Assembly: GCF_900186975.1 (NCBI RefSeq)
Contig: NZ_LT906441.1
Span: 62,001 to 126,000, forward strand
Direction: 5' to 3'
Length of the DNA: 64,000 nt
Origin: Cutibacterium granulosum
GTDB taxonomy: Bacteria; Actinomycetota; Actinomycetes; Propionibacteriales; Propionibacteriaceae
The notes under the pieces are model-generated. The model was given only the letters and a program-made list of their open reading frames with translations, made no database searches and was not told the origin of the DNA. Positions 34,961 through 45,534 of this stretch are shown here, piece by piece; the stretch's first letter is position 1, and every line of letters starts with the position of its first letter. The position numbers were made by a program, and so were the translations under genes.

Positions 34961-36330
34961 CAGTTGTCTCCCTTCGGGGTCTCGGGCACGTTCGACGTGG
35001 CTCCGGCCAGCGGCACGTTCTCGCCACCAGGTGCCGAGACGGTCTCACCGGAGACGATGGCATTGGCCGTCACCAGTTTCTGACCAGGCAGCGGAGGCAC
35101 CGGGTAGCCACCGGCGAAGGCGTCGAACTCCTCACTGACCGACTGTTTCTCGGGCTCACCTGCGTCCCCACCGAAGGCCCACGCGATGAGGGCTGCCACG
35201 CCGATACCGGCGAACACCATGAACAGCGGGTTGTAGGAGGCACCCTGGGAGCCGATCGAGCGCAGTGCGGCCACGATGACGAGCCACACGAGGGCGATCG
35301 GGATGAGTGCCTTCCACCCCATCTGCATGTAGTGGTCGTACCGGAACCGCGGAATCGCGGCGCGCACCCACACGAAGAAGAAGATGACCAGCTGCACCTT
35401 GATGAAGAACCACAACAGCCCCCACCAGCCGGAGTCGATGACGCCGATGTGGTTGAACGGCCACGGGGCACGGTAGCCACCGAGGAACAGGGTGACGCAC
35501 ACGGCTGACAGGGTGGCCATGTTGATGTACTCGGCCAGGTAGTACATGCCGTAGGGGAAACCGGAGTACTCGGTGCTGTAGCCGGAGACGAGCTCGGACT
35601 CACATTCGGGCATGTCGAAGGGCAGTCGGTTCGACTCGCCGAACATCGTGATGACGTAGATGAGGAAGCTGGGCAGGAGCATGAGCCAGTAGTGGCCGGG
35701 GACTCCGAGGCTCGCATCACCGAACATGATCGGGGTGGCCTGGGCCTCGACGATTCCCGAGGTGGACATCGTCCCGGAGAACATGAACACCGACACGAGC
35801 GTGAGGCTCATCGCGACCTCGTAGGAGATCATCGACGCCGAGGACCGCAGCGAGCCAAGCATCGAGTAACTGCCGGCCGACGACCATCCAGCCAGCACGA
35901 TGCCGTACACACCGATGGACGAGATGGCCAGGATGAACAGCACGGCGACCGGCACGTCGGTGATCTGCAGATTGGTCTGGTGCCCGAACATCGACACCTG
36001 ACCGCCCAGCGGGATCACCGCCCACGAGCTGAATGCCGCGACGCCGGCAATGATCGGCGCCAGGCTGAAGACGAAGCTGTCCGCCCCCTTGGGCTTGACG
36101 ATCTCCTTGAAGACGAGTTTCAGCCCGTCACCGACGGCCTGGAACACACCGCCGGCCCACGCCGAGTTCATGACGGGACCGATGCGGTTCTGCATCTTCG
36201 CCAGAACGCGACGCTCGAACCACACGTTGACGATGGTCCACGCCAACAGGATGACGAAGAGAAGGACCACCTTGACCAGCACGAGCCACCACGGGTCCTG
36301 TCCGAATGGGGCTACTGCGAACGGATTCAT
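34960..36330 (-). CDS. nuoH: NADH-quinone oxidoreductase subunit H
   Basis: 456-residue membrane subunit that helps form the quinone chamber, with eight or nine helices. Conserved loop sequences [29 protein letters not shown] and the Arg-rich [16 protein letters not shown] are present. A C-terminal extension of about 80 residues, Pro/Val/Ala-rich, is longer than in E. coli. Overlaps nuoG (ATGA) and touches nuoI. Confidence 0.96.
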   Translation of the reverse strand: MNPFAVAPFGQDPWWLVLVKVVLLFVILLAWTIVNVWFERRVLAKMQNRIGPVMNSAWAGGVFQAVGDGLKLVFKEIVKPKGADSFVFSLAPIIAGVAAFSSWAVIPLGGQVSMFGHQTNLQITDVPVAVLFILAISSIGVYGIVLAGWSSAGSYSMLGSLRSSASMISYEVAMSLTLVSVFMFSGTMSTSGIVEAQATPIMFGDASLGVPGHYWLMLLPSFLIYVITMFGESNRLPFDMPECESELVSGYSTEYSGFPYGMYYLAEYINMATLSAVCVTLFLGGYRAPWPFNHIGVIDSGWWGLLWFFIKVQLVIFFFVWVRAAIPRFRYDHYMQMGWKALIPIALVWLVIVAALRSIGSQGASYNPLFMVFAGIGVAALIAWAFGGDAGEPEKQSVSEEFDAFAGGYPVPPLPGQKLVTANAIVSGETVSAPGGENVPLAGATSNVPETPKGDN

Positions 36331-38750
36331 GCCACACCTCCCTTGTCACCATGGACCTTGTCGATCTGAACGGATTGCCCAGCTCGAGCCGGAGCCGAAC
36401 CGGTGCCGCAGTGCGCAGGCACCCACACGACGCCGTCGATCATGGACTCCTCGATGCTCACGGGCACCTCCACCGAGTCACCGGCGGCAAACGTGACATT
36501 CAACACGTCAGCATTGCCGAGGTCGTGATCGGAGGCGGTCCTCGGGCTCACGCGCGCCACCAGCGGACGGGCAGTCCGGCGCAGGGCCTGCGAGCCATCG
36601 AGGCAGGCGGAGTCGTCGAGCAGTTCCCGCCACGTGTCGAGGACGAGACCACCATGTCGTTCGGGGGCGGGCGGGGCGACCACGGTGGACTCGGACTGTC
36701 CGCGTCCTTCCCAGTCACCCAGCTCGAGCCAGGCCTGATGGGCCTGGCTGACGGTGCGCATCCCCAACGGGGTGCCCATCGCGTCGGCCAGGGCTGCCAA
36801 CACGCGAATCTCGTTCATCGGGGTGCGAGGCTGCTTGTTGATGACGCGCACCCGACCGGGGCGGTGCTCCCAGTCGAGGAAGGTCCCAGAGGTCTCCTCC
36901 AGCAGACACACCGGGAAGACGACGTCGGCACGCTCGGTCACCTCGCTGCAACGCTGCTCCAGGCTGACGACGAAGCCAGCCTTGTCAAATGCCTGTCGGG
37001 CGGCCTGTGGATCGGGCAGGTCGGACAGCTGGACACTGGAGACCATGACCGCCTCGAGACTGCCATCAACCAGGGCATCGAGCATCTGGGGAGTGGTGCG
37101 GCCGGGCTGATCGGGCAGCGACTCGACCCCCCATGCAGCTGCGACGTCCACCCGAGCCTTGGCGTCGGTGACAGGACGTCCGCCGGGCAGCAGGGTGGGC
37201 AGACAGCCAGCCTCCACGGCACCGACCTCACCGGCGCGGCGTGGCACCCAGGCCATCCGGGCGTCGCGGGTACGGCACAGGTCGATGACGGTGGCGAGTG
37301 CTCCTGGTGCAGTCGCGGCGCGCTCACCGACGAGGATGACGGTGTCCTCGTCAATGGTTCCCTGTTCGGCAAGACGTACCAGCGACGCGGCCTCGTCACC
37401 GGGCGCAGTCGGCACCAGAGTGGCGCCGAGCTTGCGGGAACCCCGGCTGAGATGACTGCCCACGGTGAGCACCGGCAGCTTCATCTTGCGCCATGCCTTG
37501 CGCAGACGCAGGAAGATCATCGGGCACTCGTCCTCGGGCTCGAGATCCACCAGGACGACCTTGCCGGCCTTCTGCAGGTCTGCATAGGTCACCGACCCCT
37601 CCAACGTTGCCCCGGCAACCTGGCTGGCGAGGAAGGCATCCTCCTCGGTGCTGGTGGCGCGAGCCCGGAAGTCGATGTCGTTGGTGCCCAGCACGGTGCG
37701 TGCGAAACGCGACCAGGCCAGGTTCGTCTCGACGGTGAGACGTCCACCGGTGAGCACACCGGCAGACCTTGCCCTCGTCAGTCCGGCGACGGCTGCGTCA
37801 ATGGCCTCGGCCCAGGAGGCTGGCTCCAGCGTGCCGTTCCGACGCACCATCGGAGTGGTGATGCGGTCGTCACCGCGCGCGGAGAGGAACCCGAACCGGC
37901 CACGGTCACAGTTCCACTCCTCGTTGACCTCGGGGCGGTTGCCGGCATTGCGACGTTTGACCTGGTAGTGCCGGTGATCGGTGCGCAGCTCGCACCCGGC
38001 AGCACAGTTCTCGCACGTCGTCGTCGTGGAGACGAGGTCGAACGGGCGGCTGCGGAATCGGTACTCGGCGCTGGTGAGCGCTCCCACCGGGCAGATCTGG
38101 ATGACGTTGCCCGAGAAGTACGAGTCGTAGGGGGTCTCGGTGTACGGCCCGATCTGGGAGACGGCACCGCGCTCCAGCAGATGGATGAGCGGGTCACCGG
38201 AGATCTGGTCGGAGAACCGGGTGCAGCGCTGGCACAGCACGCACCGCTCCCGGTCCAGCAGGATCTGGGCCGAGATGTTGATGGGCTTGGGGTAGGTGCG
38301 TTTGACGCCTTCGTACCGTGACTCACCACGTCCGTGTGACATGGCCTGGTTCTGCAACGGGCACTCACCGCCCTTGTCGCAGATGGGGCAGTCCAGCGGA
38401 TGGTTGATGAGCAGCAGCTCGAGGATTCCCGCCTGGGACTTGCGGGCCAGTTCGGAGGACTCCGCCGTCTTGACGATCATGCCCTCGGCCACCGGCATCG
38501 TGCAGGCTGGCTGTGGCTTGGGAAATCCGCGGCCATTTCCGGCGTCGGGGATCTCCACCAGACACTCACGGCAGGCTCCGGCCGGGTCCAGCAGCGGATG
38601 GTCGCAGAACCTTGGGATGACGGTGCCGTTCTGCTCGGCGGCTCGAATGATGAGGGTGCCCTTCGGCACGCTCACCGGCTCGCCGTCGATCGTGAGGGTG
38701 ACGAGATTCTCCTTGGCGACGACCTCGTCGTTCTTCGTGTCCACACTCAT
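36327..38750 (-). CDS. nuoG: NADH-quinone oxidoreductase subunit G
   Basis: 807-residue iron-sulfur subunit of the NADH arm. The N-terminal ferredoxin-like domain has the [2Fe-2S] ligands in CDHPLL and GACRECLVE, then CPICDKGGECPLQNQ and CVLCQRCTRFSDQI for [4Fe-4S] clusters, followed by a molybdopterin-oxidoreductase-like domain starting near TCENCAAGCELR. Overlaps nuoF and nuoH. Confidence 0.96.
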   Translation of the reverse strand: MSVDTKNDEVVAKENLVTLTIDGEPVSVPKGTLIIRAAEQNGTVIPRFCDHPLLDPAGACRECLVEIPDAGNGRGFPKPQPACTMPVAEGMIVKTAESSELARKSQAGILELLLINHPLDCPICDKGGECPLQNQAMSHGRGESRYEGVKRTYPKPINISAQILLDRERCVLCQRCTRFSDQISGDPLIHLLERGAVSQIGPYTETPYDSYFSGNVIQICPVGALTSAEYRFRSRPFDLVSTTTTCENCAAGCELRTDHRHYQVKRRNAGNRPEVNEEWNCDRGRFGFLSARGDDRITTPMVRRNGTLEPASWAEAIDAAVAGLTRARSAGVLTGGRLTVETNLAWSRFARTVLGTNDIDFRARATSTEEDAFLASQVAGATLEGSVTYADLQKAGKVVLVDLEPEDECPMIFLRLRKAWRKMKLPVLTVGSHLSRGSRKLGATLVPTAPGDEAASLVRLAEQGTIDEDTVILVGERAATAPGALATVIDLCRTRDARMAWVPRRAGEVGAVEAGCLPTLLPGGRPVTDAKARVDVAAAWGVESLPDQPGRTTPQMLDALVDGSLEAVMVSSVQLSDLPDPQAARQAFDKAGFVVSLEQRCSEVTERADVVFPVCLLEETSGTFLDWEHRPGRVRVINKQPRTPMNEIRVLAALADAMGTPLGMRTVSQAHQAWLELGDWEGRGQSESTVVAPPAPERHGGLVLDTWRELLDDSACLDGSQALRRTARPLVARVSPRTASDHDLGNADVLNVTFAAGDSVEVPVSIEESMIDGVVWVPAHCGTGSAPARAGQSVQIDKVHGDKGGVA

Positions 38751-40114
38751 GCCTTCACTCCGAACTCGCTGGAGACGCCACTGCCCATGTCCTCGGCGGA
38801 GAAGATGGCGCTCCTCTCATAGGGCAGCAGCTGCCAGGCGGGAATGCCCTTGCACCCTGCCTCGAACTCATCGCGGAAATTGCCGACGGCGCCACGTACG
38901 CAGCCCACGGCACCATCGGCCAGGGCACAGAACGACTTGCCACCGATGTTGTCGACGACGTCCATGAGCTTGTCGACGTCGCCGGGTTCACCCTCACCGG
39001 CCTCGATCTTGCGCAGCATCTGCACCAGCCACCAGGTGCCCTCGCGGCACGGGGTGCATTTCCCACACGACTCGTGCTTGTAGAACTCCACCCAACGCAA
39101 GGTGGCACGCACCACCGAGGTGGTCTCGTCGAAGCACTGCAGCGCCTTGGTGCCCAGCATGGTCTTCGCCGCCGCGAGGTTCTCGTAGTCCAGCGGGGTG
39201 TCCAGGTGCTCGGGAGTGAGCATCGGGGTGGACGAACCGCCCGGGGTGAAGAACTTCAACTCGTGGCCGGCACGCATGCCCCCGGAAAGATCGATGAGTT
39301 CGCGCAAGGTGACCCCCATCGGGGCCTCGTACTGGCCGGGGTGGGCAACGTGGCCCGAGACCGAGTACATGGTGAAACCGCTGGACTTCTCACTGCCCAT
39401 CGACTTGTACCATGCGGCACCGTTGGCCAGGATCGAGGGCACCGACGAGATGGACTCGACGTTGTTGATGACCGTCGGGGAGGCGTACAGGCCGGCGACG
39501 GCCGGGAACGGTGGACGCAGTCGGGGTTGGCCACGCCGTCCTTCCAGGGAGTCCAGCAGGGCGGTCTCCTCGCCACAGATGTAGGCGCCGGCACCGGAGT
39601 GCACGACGATGTCCAGGTCGTAGCCCGAGCCCAGGATGTTCTTGCCCAGGTATCCGGCCGAGTACGCCTCGCGTACTGCCTGCTGCACCCGTCGGATGAC
39701 GTGCAGCACCTCTCCGCGGATGTAGAGGAAGGCCATCTTCGCGCGGATGGCGTAGGAAGCGATGATCGCCCCCTCCACCAAGGTGTGGGGGGAGGCCATC
39801 ATGAGGGGCATGTCCTTGCAGGTGCCCGGCTCGGACTCGTCACCGTTGACCACCAGATAGGTGGGGTTGGGATTGTCCTTGGGGACGAATCCCCACTTGA
39901 CGCCCGAGGGGAACCCGGCGCCACCACGGCCACGGAGGTTGGCCTCCTTGACCTGACCGGCAACCTCCTCCGGTGCCATCTGCAGGGCATTGCGCAGGCC
40001 GACGTAGCCACCGGTGCGCTCGTAGTTGACGAGCTTCCACGACCTCTCCTCACCCCAGTGGGCGGACAGGACGGGGGTCACACGGGCTGGGCCAGATGCT
40101 GTGTCGATGCTCAC
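38747..40114 (-). CDS. nuoF: NADH-quinone oxidoreductase subunit F
   Basis: 455-residue FMN- and NADH-binding subunit where electrons enter complex I. NLRGRGGAGFPSG and GAGAYICGEETAL form the FMN/NADH site; ESCGKCTPCREG and a later single cysteine ligate cluster N3. GTG 40114 was chosen: GAGGAGG lies upstream and the GTGA overlap with the nuoE stop matches the operon's style. Longer readings run through nuoE in another frame and are not real. Confidence 0.96.
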   Translation of the reverse strand: MSIDTASGPARVTPVLSAHWGEERSWKLVNYERTGGYVGLRNALQMAPEEVAGQVKEANLRGRGGAGFPSGVKWGFVPKDNPNPTYLVVNGDESEPGTCKDMPLMMASPHTLVEGAIIASYAIRAKMAFLYIRGEVLHVIRRVQQAVREAYSAGYLGKNILGSGYDLDIVVHSGAGAYICGEETALLDSLEGRRGQPRLRPPFPAVAGLYASPTVINNVESISSVPSILANGAAWYKSMGSEKSSGFTMYSVSGHVAHPGQYEAPMGVTLRELIDLSGGMRAGHELKFFTPGGSSTPMLTPEHLDTPLDYENLAAAKTMLGTKALQCFDETTSVVRATLRWVEFYKHESCGKCTPCREGTWWLVQMLRKIEAGEGEPGDVDKLMDVVDNIGGKSFCALADGAVGCVRGAVGNFRDEFEAGCKGIPAWQLLPYERSAIFSAEDMGSGVSSEFGVKA

Positions 40115-40878
40115 TTGCCCTCCTCGGTCTGCTGCGGAACGCTGATCCTGGCGGGATCGGGGGCGCTCCAGCCACGCTCCTTGGCCACCGTGACGCCACG
40201 CAGGGATGCCTCCCCGGCGCTCGGGCCCTCGTCGGCCCGCCCGTCGGGGAACCCGGCCAGCACCCGTTCGGAGTCGCGCCAGCTGGTGATCCTCGCCCCA
40301 CGCGTGGAATGAACCTCCTGATCGGCGGCGAGCCTGTCGAGCAGCTCGTCGGCCTTGGCCGGGGTCATGTTGTCCATGAACTCCCAGTTGACCATCATGA
40401 TCGGGGCGAAGTCGCAGGCAGCGTTGCACTCGATGCGTTCCAGGGAGAACTTGCCGTCGGGGGTCGTCTGCCCCTCCTTGACGCCGAGCTTCTTCTCGAC
40501 CCGATCCATGAGGATGTCGCCGCCCATGATGGCGCACAGGGCGGTGGTGCACACCCCGATGTGGTGTTGGCCAGCCGGACGACGCTTGTACATGGTGTAG
40601 AACGTCGCAGCACCGGAGACCTGGGCCTCGGTGATGCCCAGCACCTCGGCAGCGGCCTCGATGCCGGCGGGAGAGACCCGTCCGTCCACCGACTGCACCA
40701 GGTGCAGGATCGGCAACAGGGCCGAGCGCGGCTCGGGGTACCGGGCCGCCAACGAGCGCATCTCCTCGATCGTCTCGTCGGTGATGTTCGTGGACCGGTC
40801 CGTCTGGTCGACGCCACCGGATCCGGTGAAGTCCGAGCGGAACTCCTCGGCGTACGGGAAGTCGAACTCCTCGCTCAT
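40111..40878 (-). CDS. nuoE: NADH-quinone oxidoreductase subunit E
   Basis: 255-residue thioredoxin-fold subunit with the [2Fe-2S] N1a ligands CTTALC and CNAACDFAP. The helical N-terminal part contains AAEVLGITEAQVSGAATFY. A C-terminal tail of about 70 residues beyond the fold is hydrophilic. Overlaps nuoD and nuoF by four bases. Confidence 0.95.
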   Translation of the reverse strand: MSEEFDFPYAEEFRSDFTGSGGVDQTDRSTNITDETIEEMRSLAARYPEPRSALLPILHLVQSVDGRVSPAGIEAAAEVLGITEAQVSGAATFYTMYKRRPAGQHHIGVCTTALCAIMGGDILMDRVEKKLGVKEGQTTPDGKFSLERIECNAACDFAPIMMVNWEFMDNMTPAKADELLDRLAADQEVHSTRGARITSWRDSERVLAGFPDGRADEGPSAGEASLRGVTVAKERGWSAPDPARISVPQQTEEGK

Positions 40879-42185
40879 CGGTCAACTCCTCCCATCACGG
40901 GATCGATGGATGCCAGCGCCGGCACGACGTCGGAGAGCATGCCACCCTCGCACATCGCCGGCAGAGACTGCACGTTGATGAATCCGGTGTCGCGGATGTG
41001 GGCGCGGTAGGGGCGCACTCCCCCGTCGGAGACGAGGTGGCAGCCGAGCTCACCGGCCACGCCCTCGATGGACTGGTAGACCTCGCCGGTCGGCACCTTG
41101 AAGCCCTCGGTGATCACCTTGAAGTGGTGGATGAGGGCTTCCATGGACTCCCCCATGATGTGCTTGATGTGTTCGTGGGAGTTGCCCTGCCCGTCGGGTC
41201 CGATGGCCAGTTCGGCGGGCCAGGCGATGTGGGGATCGTCGACCATGTGACGCTGGCCCTGGGTGTCCTCGAGCTTCTTGACGACCTGCTTGAGGATACG
41301 GACCGACTGGTTCATCTCCTCCAGACGGATGACGAATCGTCCGTAGCAGTCGGCGGTGTCGGCGGTCGGCACGTCGAACTCGTAGTCCTCGTAGCCAATG
41401 TAGGGGTTCGTCTTGCGCAGGTCCCAGGGCAGGCCGGTGGCGCGCAGGGTGGGCCCGGTGATGCCCAGCGCCATGCACTGCGCCAGTTCCATGCGGGCAA
41501 TGCCCTTCATGCGCGACTTGAAGATCGGGTTCTGCAGGGTGAACTCGGAGAGCTCGTGGAGATTGTCCTCCATACGGGCGATGAGGTCGCGAAGCAGATC
41601 CATCCCGTTGTCCGGCAGATCCGTGGCGGTACCACCGGGGCGGATCCACGCGTTGTTCATGCGCAGGCCGGTGACGGCCTGGTTGAACTCCAGACAGATC
41701 TCACGCTCCCTCAGACCGACCTCGGTGACCGAGGTGGCACCCAGCTCCATCGACCCGGTGCCCACGGCGACCAGGTGCGAGGAGATCCGGTTCACCTCGG
41801 TGATCATGACGCGCAGCGCGTTGGCACGCTCGGTGACCTCATCGGTGATGCCGAGCAGTTTCTCCACGGCCAAGCAGTAGACCAGCTCGTTGAAGAAGTT
41901 CGCGACGTAGTTGGCGCGGGTGGCATAGGCGACGCCCTGGGTCCAGGTGCGGTACTCCATGGACTTCTCGATCCCGGTGTGGAGGAATCCGATGCCCACA
42001 CGCATGTCCTTGACGGTCTCGCCGTCAAGTTCGATGACCAGGCGCATCACTCCGTGGGTCGAGGGGTGGGTCGGCCCGAAGTTGATGACGACGGTCTCGT
42101 CACCTCGCTCGGCAGCCTCGGAGACGATCTGCTGCCAGTCACCGCCCTGGGCCAGGTACTCCTTGGCCGCAATGTTCTCACTCAT
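40875..42185 (-). CDS. nuoD: NADH-quinone oxidoreductase subunit D
   Basis: 436-residue 49-kDa subunit that lines the quinone site with NuoB. NFGPTHPSTHGVMR carries the quinone-head His, and GFLHTGIEKSMEYRTW and DPVMGGVDR at the end are typical. ATG 42185 shares one base with the nuoC stop. Confidence 0.96.
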   Translation of the reverse strand: MSENIAAKEYLAQGGDWQQIVSEAAERGDETVVINFGPTHPSTHGVMRLVIELDGETVKDMRVGIGFLHTGIEKSMEYRTWTQGVAYATRANYVANFFNELVYCLAVEKLLGITDEVTERANALRVMITEVNRISSHLVAVGTGSMELGATSVTEVGLREREICLEFNQAVTGLRMNNAWIRPGGTATDLPDNGMDLLRDLIARMEDNLHELSEFTLQNPIFKSRMKGIARMELAQCMALGITGPTLRATGLPWDLRKTNPYIGYEDYEFDVPTADTADCYGRFVIRLEEMNQSVRILKQVVKKLEDTQGQRHMVDDPHIAWPAELAIGPDGQGNSHEHIKHIMGESMEALIHHFKVITEGFKVPTGEVYQSIEGVAGELGCHLVSDGGVRPYRAHIRDTGFINVQSLPAMCEGGMLSDVVPALASIDPVMGGVDR

Positions 42186-42904
42186 CAGTTGTAGCTCCTG
42201 CGCTGATCCGGCGGCGCAACGATGGCACCCTTGTACTCCACCGGGATGCCGCCAAGCGGATAGTCCTTGCGCTGGGGGTGCCCGACCCAGTCGTCCGGCA
42301 TGAGGATGCGAGTCAGTGCCGGGTGCCCGTCGAAGATGACACCGAACATGTCCCAGACCTCACGCTCCTGGAAGTCGGCGTGCGGGTACACCCCCGTCAC
42401 CGAGTCGATGTGCGGATGCTCGTCCTGCGGATCGGCCAGCCCCACCTCGAGACGAATTTCACGGTTGTAGGTGTAGGAGCGCAGGTTGTAGATGACGTGC
42501 AACTCCTCACCTTCCATCTGTGGGTAGTGCACGCATGTGAGACAGGCGCAGTTCTCGAAGCGCAGCTGCTCGTCGTCGCGCAGCTGCTTGACGAGTTCCA
42601 GCAGTTTCCCAGAGTGGACGAAGAAGGTGATCTCGCCGCGGTGGATCGTCGTGAGTCCGGTGGAGAATCCCGGGACGAGCTGCTCCATCCGATCGGCAAC
42701 CTCGTCGAACCAGCCGCCGAACGGACGCTCGGAGGCACCGGGCAGGCTGAACTCCTGGACCGTGCCGCCGTAGCCCGAGGTGTCGCTCGGACCGGAGTCC
42801 GACCCCCACATCCCCGTGGTGGTACGCATCACCGGGCTGATGATACCCGCTTCGGCTGCGGCAACCTCGGCACCGTCGGTGTGCTCGACATCGTTGGAGC
42901 TCAT
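42185..42904 (-). CDS. nuoC: NADH-quinone oxidoreductase subunit C
   Basis: 239-residue 30-kDa subunit. The family signature is complete: [20 protein letters not shown] followed by [18 protein letters not shown]. An N-terminal extension of about 60 residues is specific to actinobacteria. It contrasts with the NuoC-like protein at 8994, where this signature is degraded. Overlaps nuoB. Confidence 0.95.
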   Translation of the reverse strand: MSSNDVEHTDGAEVAAAEAGIISPVMRTTTGMWGSDSGPSDTSGYGGTVQEFSLPGASERPFGGWFDEVADRMEQLVPGFSTGLTTIHRGEITFFVHSGKLLELVKQLRDDEQLRFENCACLTCVHYPQMEGEELHVIYNLRSYTYNREIRLEVGLADPQDEHPHIDSVTGVYPHADFQEREVWDMFGVIFDGHPALTRILMPDDWVGHPQRKDYPLGGIPVEYKGAIVAPPDQRRSYN

Positions 42905-43458
42905 CGCATGAGTCCCTTCATCTCGATGGTGGCTGGGGCCTCCAGCGCGTTCTTCTCCTTGGTCTTCTCCACCTCGGCCATGTGTCCCAGCAGTGGCCAG
43001 TGCTGAATCTGCTCACGGATCTTGAACACGGCGTCGATGAGCATGTCGGGGCTCGGCGGGCAACCGGGGAGGTAGACGTCGACCGGGACGATGTGGTCGC
43101 AGCCCTGGATGATGGCGTAGTTGTTGAAGATGCCACCGGAGGAGGCGCAGGCGCCCATCGAGATGACCCACTTGGGATTGGGCATCTGGTCGTAGAGCTG
43201 GCGCACGACCGGGGCCATCTTCTGGCTCACCCGTCCCGACACGATCATGAGATCGGCCTGACGCGGCGAGGCGCGAAACACCTCATGGCCCCAGCGGGCC
43301 GCATCCTGACGAGGACCACCGTAGGAGATCATCTCGATGGCGCAGCAGGCCAGACCCATCGTCAGCGGCCAGAAGGAGGTCTTGCGCAGCCATCCCACGA
43401 CAGCCTCCAACGAGGTCATCATGATGCCGGCGGGGACGTCGGCGTCGTACTCGGCCAT
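42901..43458 (-). CDS. nuoB: NADH-quinone oxidoreductase subunit B
   Basis: 185-residue subunit holding cluster N2, ligated by the Cys pair in [17 protein letters not shown] and LPGCPP, all present. ATG 43458 follows GAGAGGAAGG; a longer frame upstream reaches into nuoA and is rejected. Nineteen bases from nuoA. Confidence 0.96.
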   Translation of the reverse strand: MAEYDADVPAGIMMTSLEAVVGWLRKTSFWPLTMGLACCAIEMISYGGPRQDAARWGHEVFRASPRQADLMIVSGRVSQKMAPVVRQLYDQMPNPKWVISMGACASSGGIFNNYAIIQGCDHIVPVDVYLPGCPPSPDMLIDAVFKIREQIQHWPLLGHMAEVEKTKEKNALEAPATIEMKGLMR

Positions 43459-43477
43459 GTTTTCCTTCCTCTCCTGC

Positions 43478-43837
43478 TCAGTCCCAGTCAAGTCCGCCGC
43501 GACGGAAGATGTAGATGTAAGAGACGAAGACCGTTGCAATGAACAGCAGCATCTCGATCAGGCCGAATGCACCGAGCTGGTTGAAGGTCACGGCCCAGGG
43601 GTACAGGAACACGATTTCGATGTCGAAGACGATGTAGAGCATCGCGATGACGTAGTACTTCACCGGGAAACGTCCACCACCCGGCGGCTGCGGGGTGGGC
43701 TGGATGCCGCACTCGAAGGTCTGGTGCTTCGAGGCGTTCTTCCGGGTGGGGCTCAGCAGCAGGTTGACGGAAATCGTCACCACCACGAACAGCAGGGCAA
43801 GAATGGGAAGGCCCACCAAGGGCAGGTATTCGTTCAT
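43478..43837 (-). CDS. nuoA: NADH-quinone oxidoreductase subunit A
   Basis: 119-residue three-helix membrane subunit and first gene of the 14-gene nuoABCDEFGHIJKLMN operon. The conserved loop [21 protein letters not shown] and the membrane acidic residues in [14 protein letters not shown] are present. The start at 43837 matches family length. The 106 bases before it hold a possible -10, TAAAGT at 43912-43907, but transcription from menJ may also continue into nuo. Confidence 0.95.
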   Translation of the reverse strand: MNEYLPLVGLPILALLFVVVTISVNLLLSPTRKNASKHQTFECGIQPTPQPPGGGRFPVKYYVIAMLYIVFDIEIVFLYPWAVTFNQLGAFGLIEMLLFIATVFVSYIYIFRRGGLDWD

Positions 43838-43943
43838 CGGTTGGTACCACCTCGTCCGACATGATGTCTGTGACCGGAGCACGAGCCATGGGATCCGGCC
43901 AGCAATACTTTAGGCGTGAGCGCTGCATTTTTGGCACATTCTC

Positions 43944-45221
43944 TCATGTTGACGGTGCCAATCTGGTGAGGGCATTGATGACGTGGTCAGAAACGTCCCC
44001 ACCTCGCGAGTCGGTGAGATTCGCGAGAAGCTTGTTGACGAATCTCATGAGTGCGGCATGCGGCAACCCATACGTGGTGCACAGTCGCATGACTCGTGGG
44101 TCTCCGATGAGCTTGACGAAGATCGTTCCCAGCCGGAAGTAGCCACCGAAGCGCTCACGCAGTGCGATGGAGTATCCCTGAAGGGCACGTTCGGCAGATC
44201 GGGACCCCATGCCACGGTAGTGGGCCTGGGCGATGGCCGTGGCAGCAAGCTCACCGGCCTCCATGGCGTAATCGATGCCCTCGCCATTGAAGGGATTGAC
44301 CATGCCACCTGCGTCACCGACGAGCAACAGACCACGATCGTAGGCAGGGGTGCGGTTGAAGGCCATCGGCAGGGCAGCCCCACGGATCGGCCCCTCCTGA
44401 TTGTCGGGGGTGAGACCCCACTGCGCAGGCAGGTGGGACAGCCAGCGCGTCATGAGGGATCGGTAATCGGTCTTCTGGAAGGCGTCGGAGGAATTGAGCA
44501 TTCCGAGCCCGACGTTGACGGTGCCGTCCCCCACCGGAAACGCCCAGCCGTAACCGGGCAGCAGATCCGACTCGTGGGGTTTGCCGTCCCACAGCTCCAG
44601 CCAGCTCTCCAGGTGGTCCCCCTGGGAGAGTGGCGAGGTGAAGTAGGCGCGCACCGCCACACCCATGGGTCGATCTGGGCGGCGCTCGCGCCCCATGGCC
44701 AGGGCCAGGCGTGAGGAGTTGCCATCGGCAGCAACGACGACGGGGGCATGGAACTCACGCCCATCAGTGGTCCGCACGCCGACGATGCGACCAGTGCGTT
44801 CGTCCATGATCGGGGTCCTGACGTTGGCCCCCGTGATGAGTTCGGCTCCGAGCGACTCGGCATGCCGGGCAAGCATCTCGTCGAGCTTGGCACGCCGACA
44901 CACCATACCGAAGTTCGGGTAGTCGGCCAGCTCCGGCCATGGAAGGACGAAGGGAGGCACGGTTCCACCGTGAATACGCAGCCCCTGGGTGTGCTTCCAC
45001 CCAGCTTCCTCGCTGACGTCAATACCCAGCCTGATGAGCTGTCGGACAGCACGCGGTGTCAACCCGTCACCACAGACCTTGTCACGGGGAAAGGTGGCCT
45101 TCTCCAGGAGCACGACGTGCAGTCCCTGGCGGGCAAGATGCGCAGCAGTGGCCGATCCGCCAGGTCCAGCGCCCACGACGAGGGCGTCGGCGCACACCCC
45201 ACGGCCGTCCACATCCGCCAT
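43944..45221 (-). CDS. menJ: menaquinone/geranylgeranyl reductase-family flavoprotein (MenJ-like)
   Basis: 425-residue FAD-dependent reductase of the geranylgeranyl reductase family. In mycobacteria MenJ saturates an isoprene unit of menaquinone. It has the N-terminal FAD motif ALVVGAGPGGSATAAHLA, the KVCGDGLTPRA motif typical of the family, and the second FAD motif GLLLVGDAGGMVNPFNGEGI. ATG 45221 follows GAGGAGG. Its position directly ahead of nuo and close to menF-like and menG genes supports a menaquinone role. Confidence 0.88.
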   Translation of the reverse strand: MADVDGRGVCADALVVGAGPGGSATAAHLARQGLHVVLLEKATFPRDKVCGDGLTPRAVRQLIRLGIDVSEEAGWKHTQGLRIHGGTVPPFVLPWPELADYPNFGMVCRRAKLDEMLARHAESLGAELITGANVRTPIMDERTGRIVGVRTTDGREFHAPVVVAADGNSSRLALAMGRERRPDRPMGVAVRAYFTSPLSQGDHLESWLELWDGKPHESDLLPGYGWAFPVGDGTVNVGLGMLNSSDAFQKTDYRSLMTRWLSHLPAQWGLTPDNQEGPIRGAALPMAFNRTPAYDRGLLLVGDAGGMVNPFNGEGIDYAMEAGELAATAIAQAHYRGMGSRSAERALQGYSIALRERFGGYFRLGTIFVKLIGDPRVMRLCTTYGLPHAALMRFVNKLLANLTDSRGGDVSDHVINALTRLAPST

Positions 45222-45534
45222 GAAAACCTCCTCGTCACTCGTCCATGAAAGTCTATGGTGAAATGAGCGATTCGTCACAATCATGGCATTTTCACATGTG
45301 CCCGGATTCCCTCTCCTCTATTTTAGAAAGGAAATTGTTTCATAATTGGGTTAATGGTAGGGCTCGTGTGCTGGAGCCATGTCCATTCGACCCTCGGAAA
45401 GCCAGTCCCGGCGTTCCACCCGAGCCAATCCATCCATCCGGCCCCGAATCCCATCCTCTGCGGCACCCCATCGCCTGCGGGGCACGCGGTGCCCAATTCC
45501 GTTGTGCGAAACAGCCGCGGGTATCCTCGACCGC
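45222..45534. promoter_or_regulatory. divergent promoter region of menJ and the MenF-like gene
   Basis: No gene. For menJ, TTGTGA (45280-45275) and CATAGA (45257-45252) on the minus strand form a weak promoter with a 17-base spacer. For the MenF-like gene, TATCCT at 45522-45527 lies seven bases before the GTG, consistent with a leaderless message. The 45290-45360 stretch is AT-rich. Confidence 0.45.

Noticed and set aside
36306-38321. 671-codon plus-strand open frame opposite nuoG
   Set aside because: Antisense shadow of nuoG with no domain signatures. Similar long antisense frames opposite nuoL, nuoM, nuoN and nuoF were dropped for the same reason.
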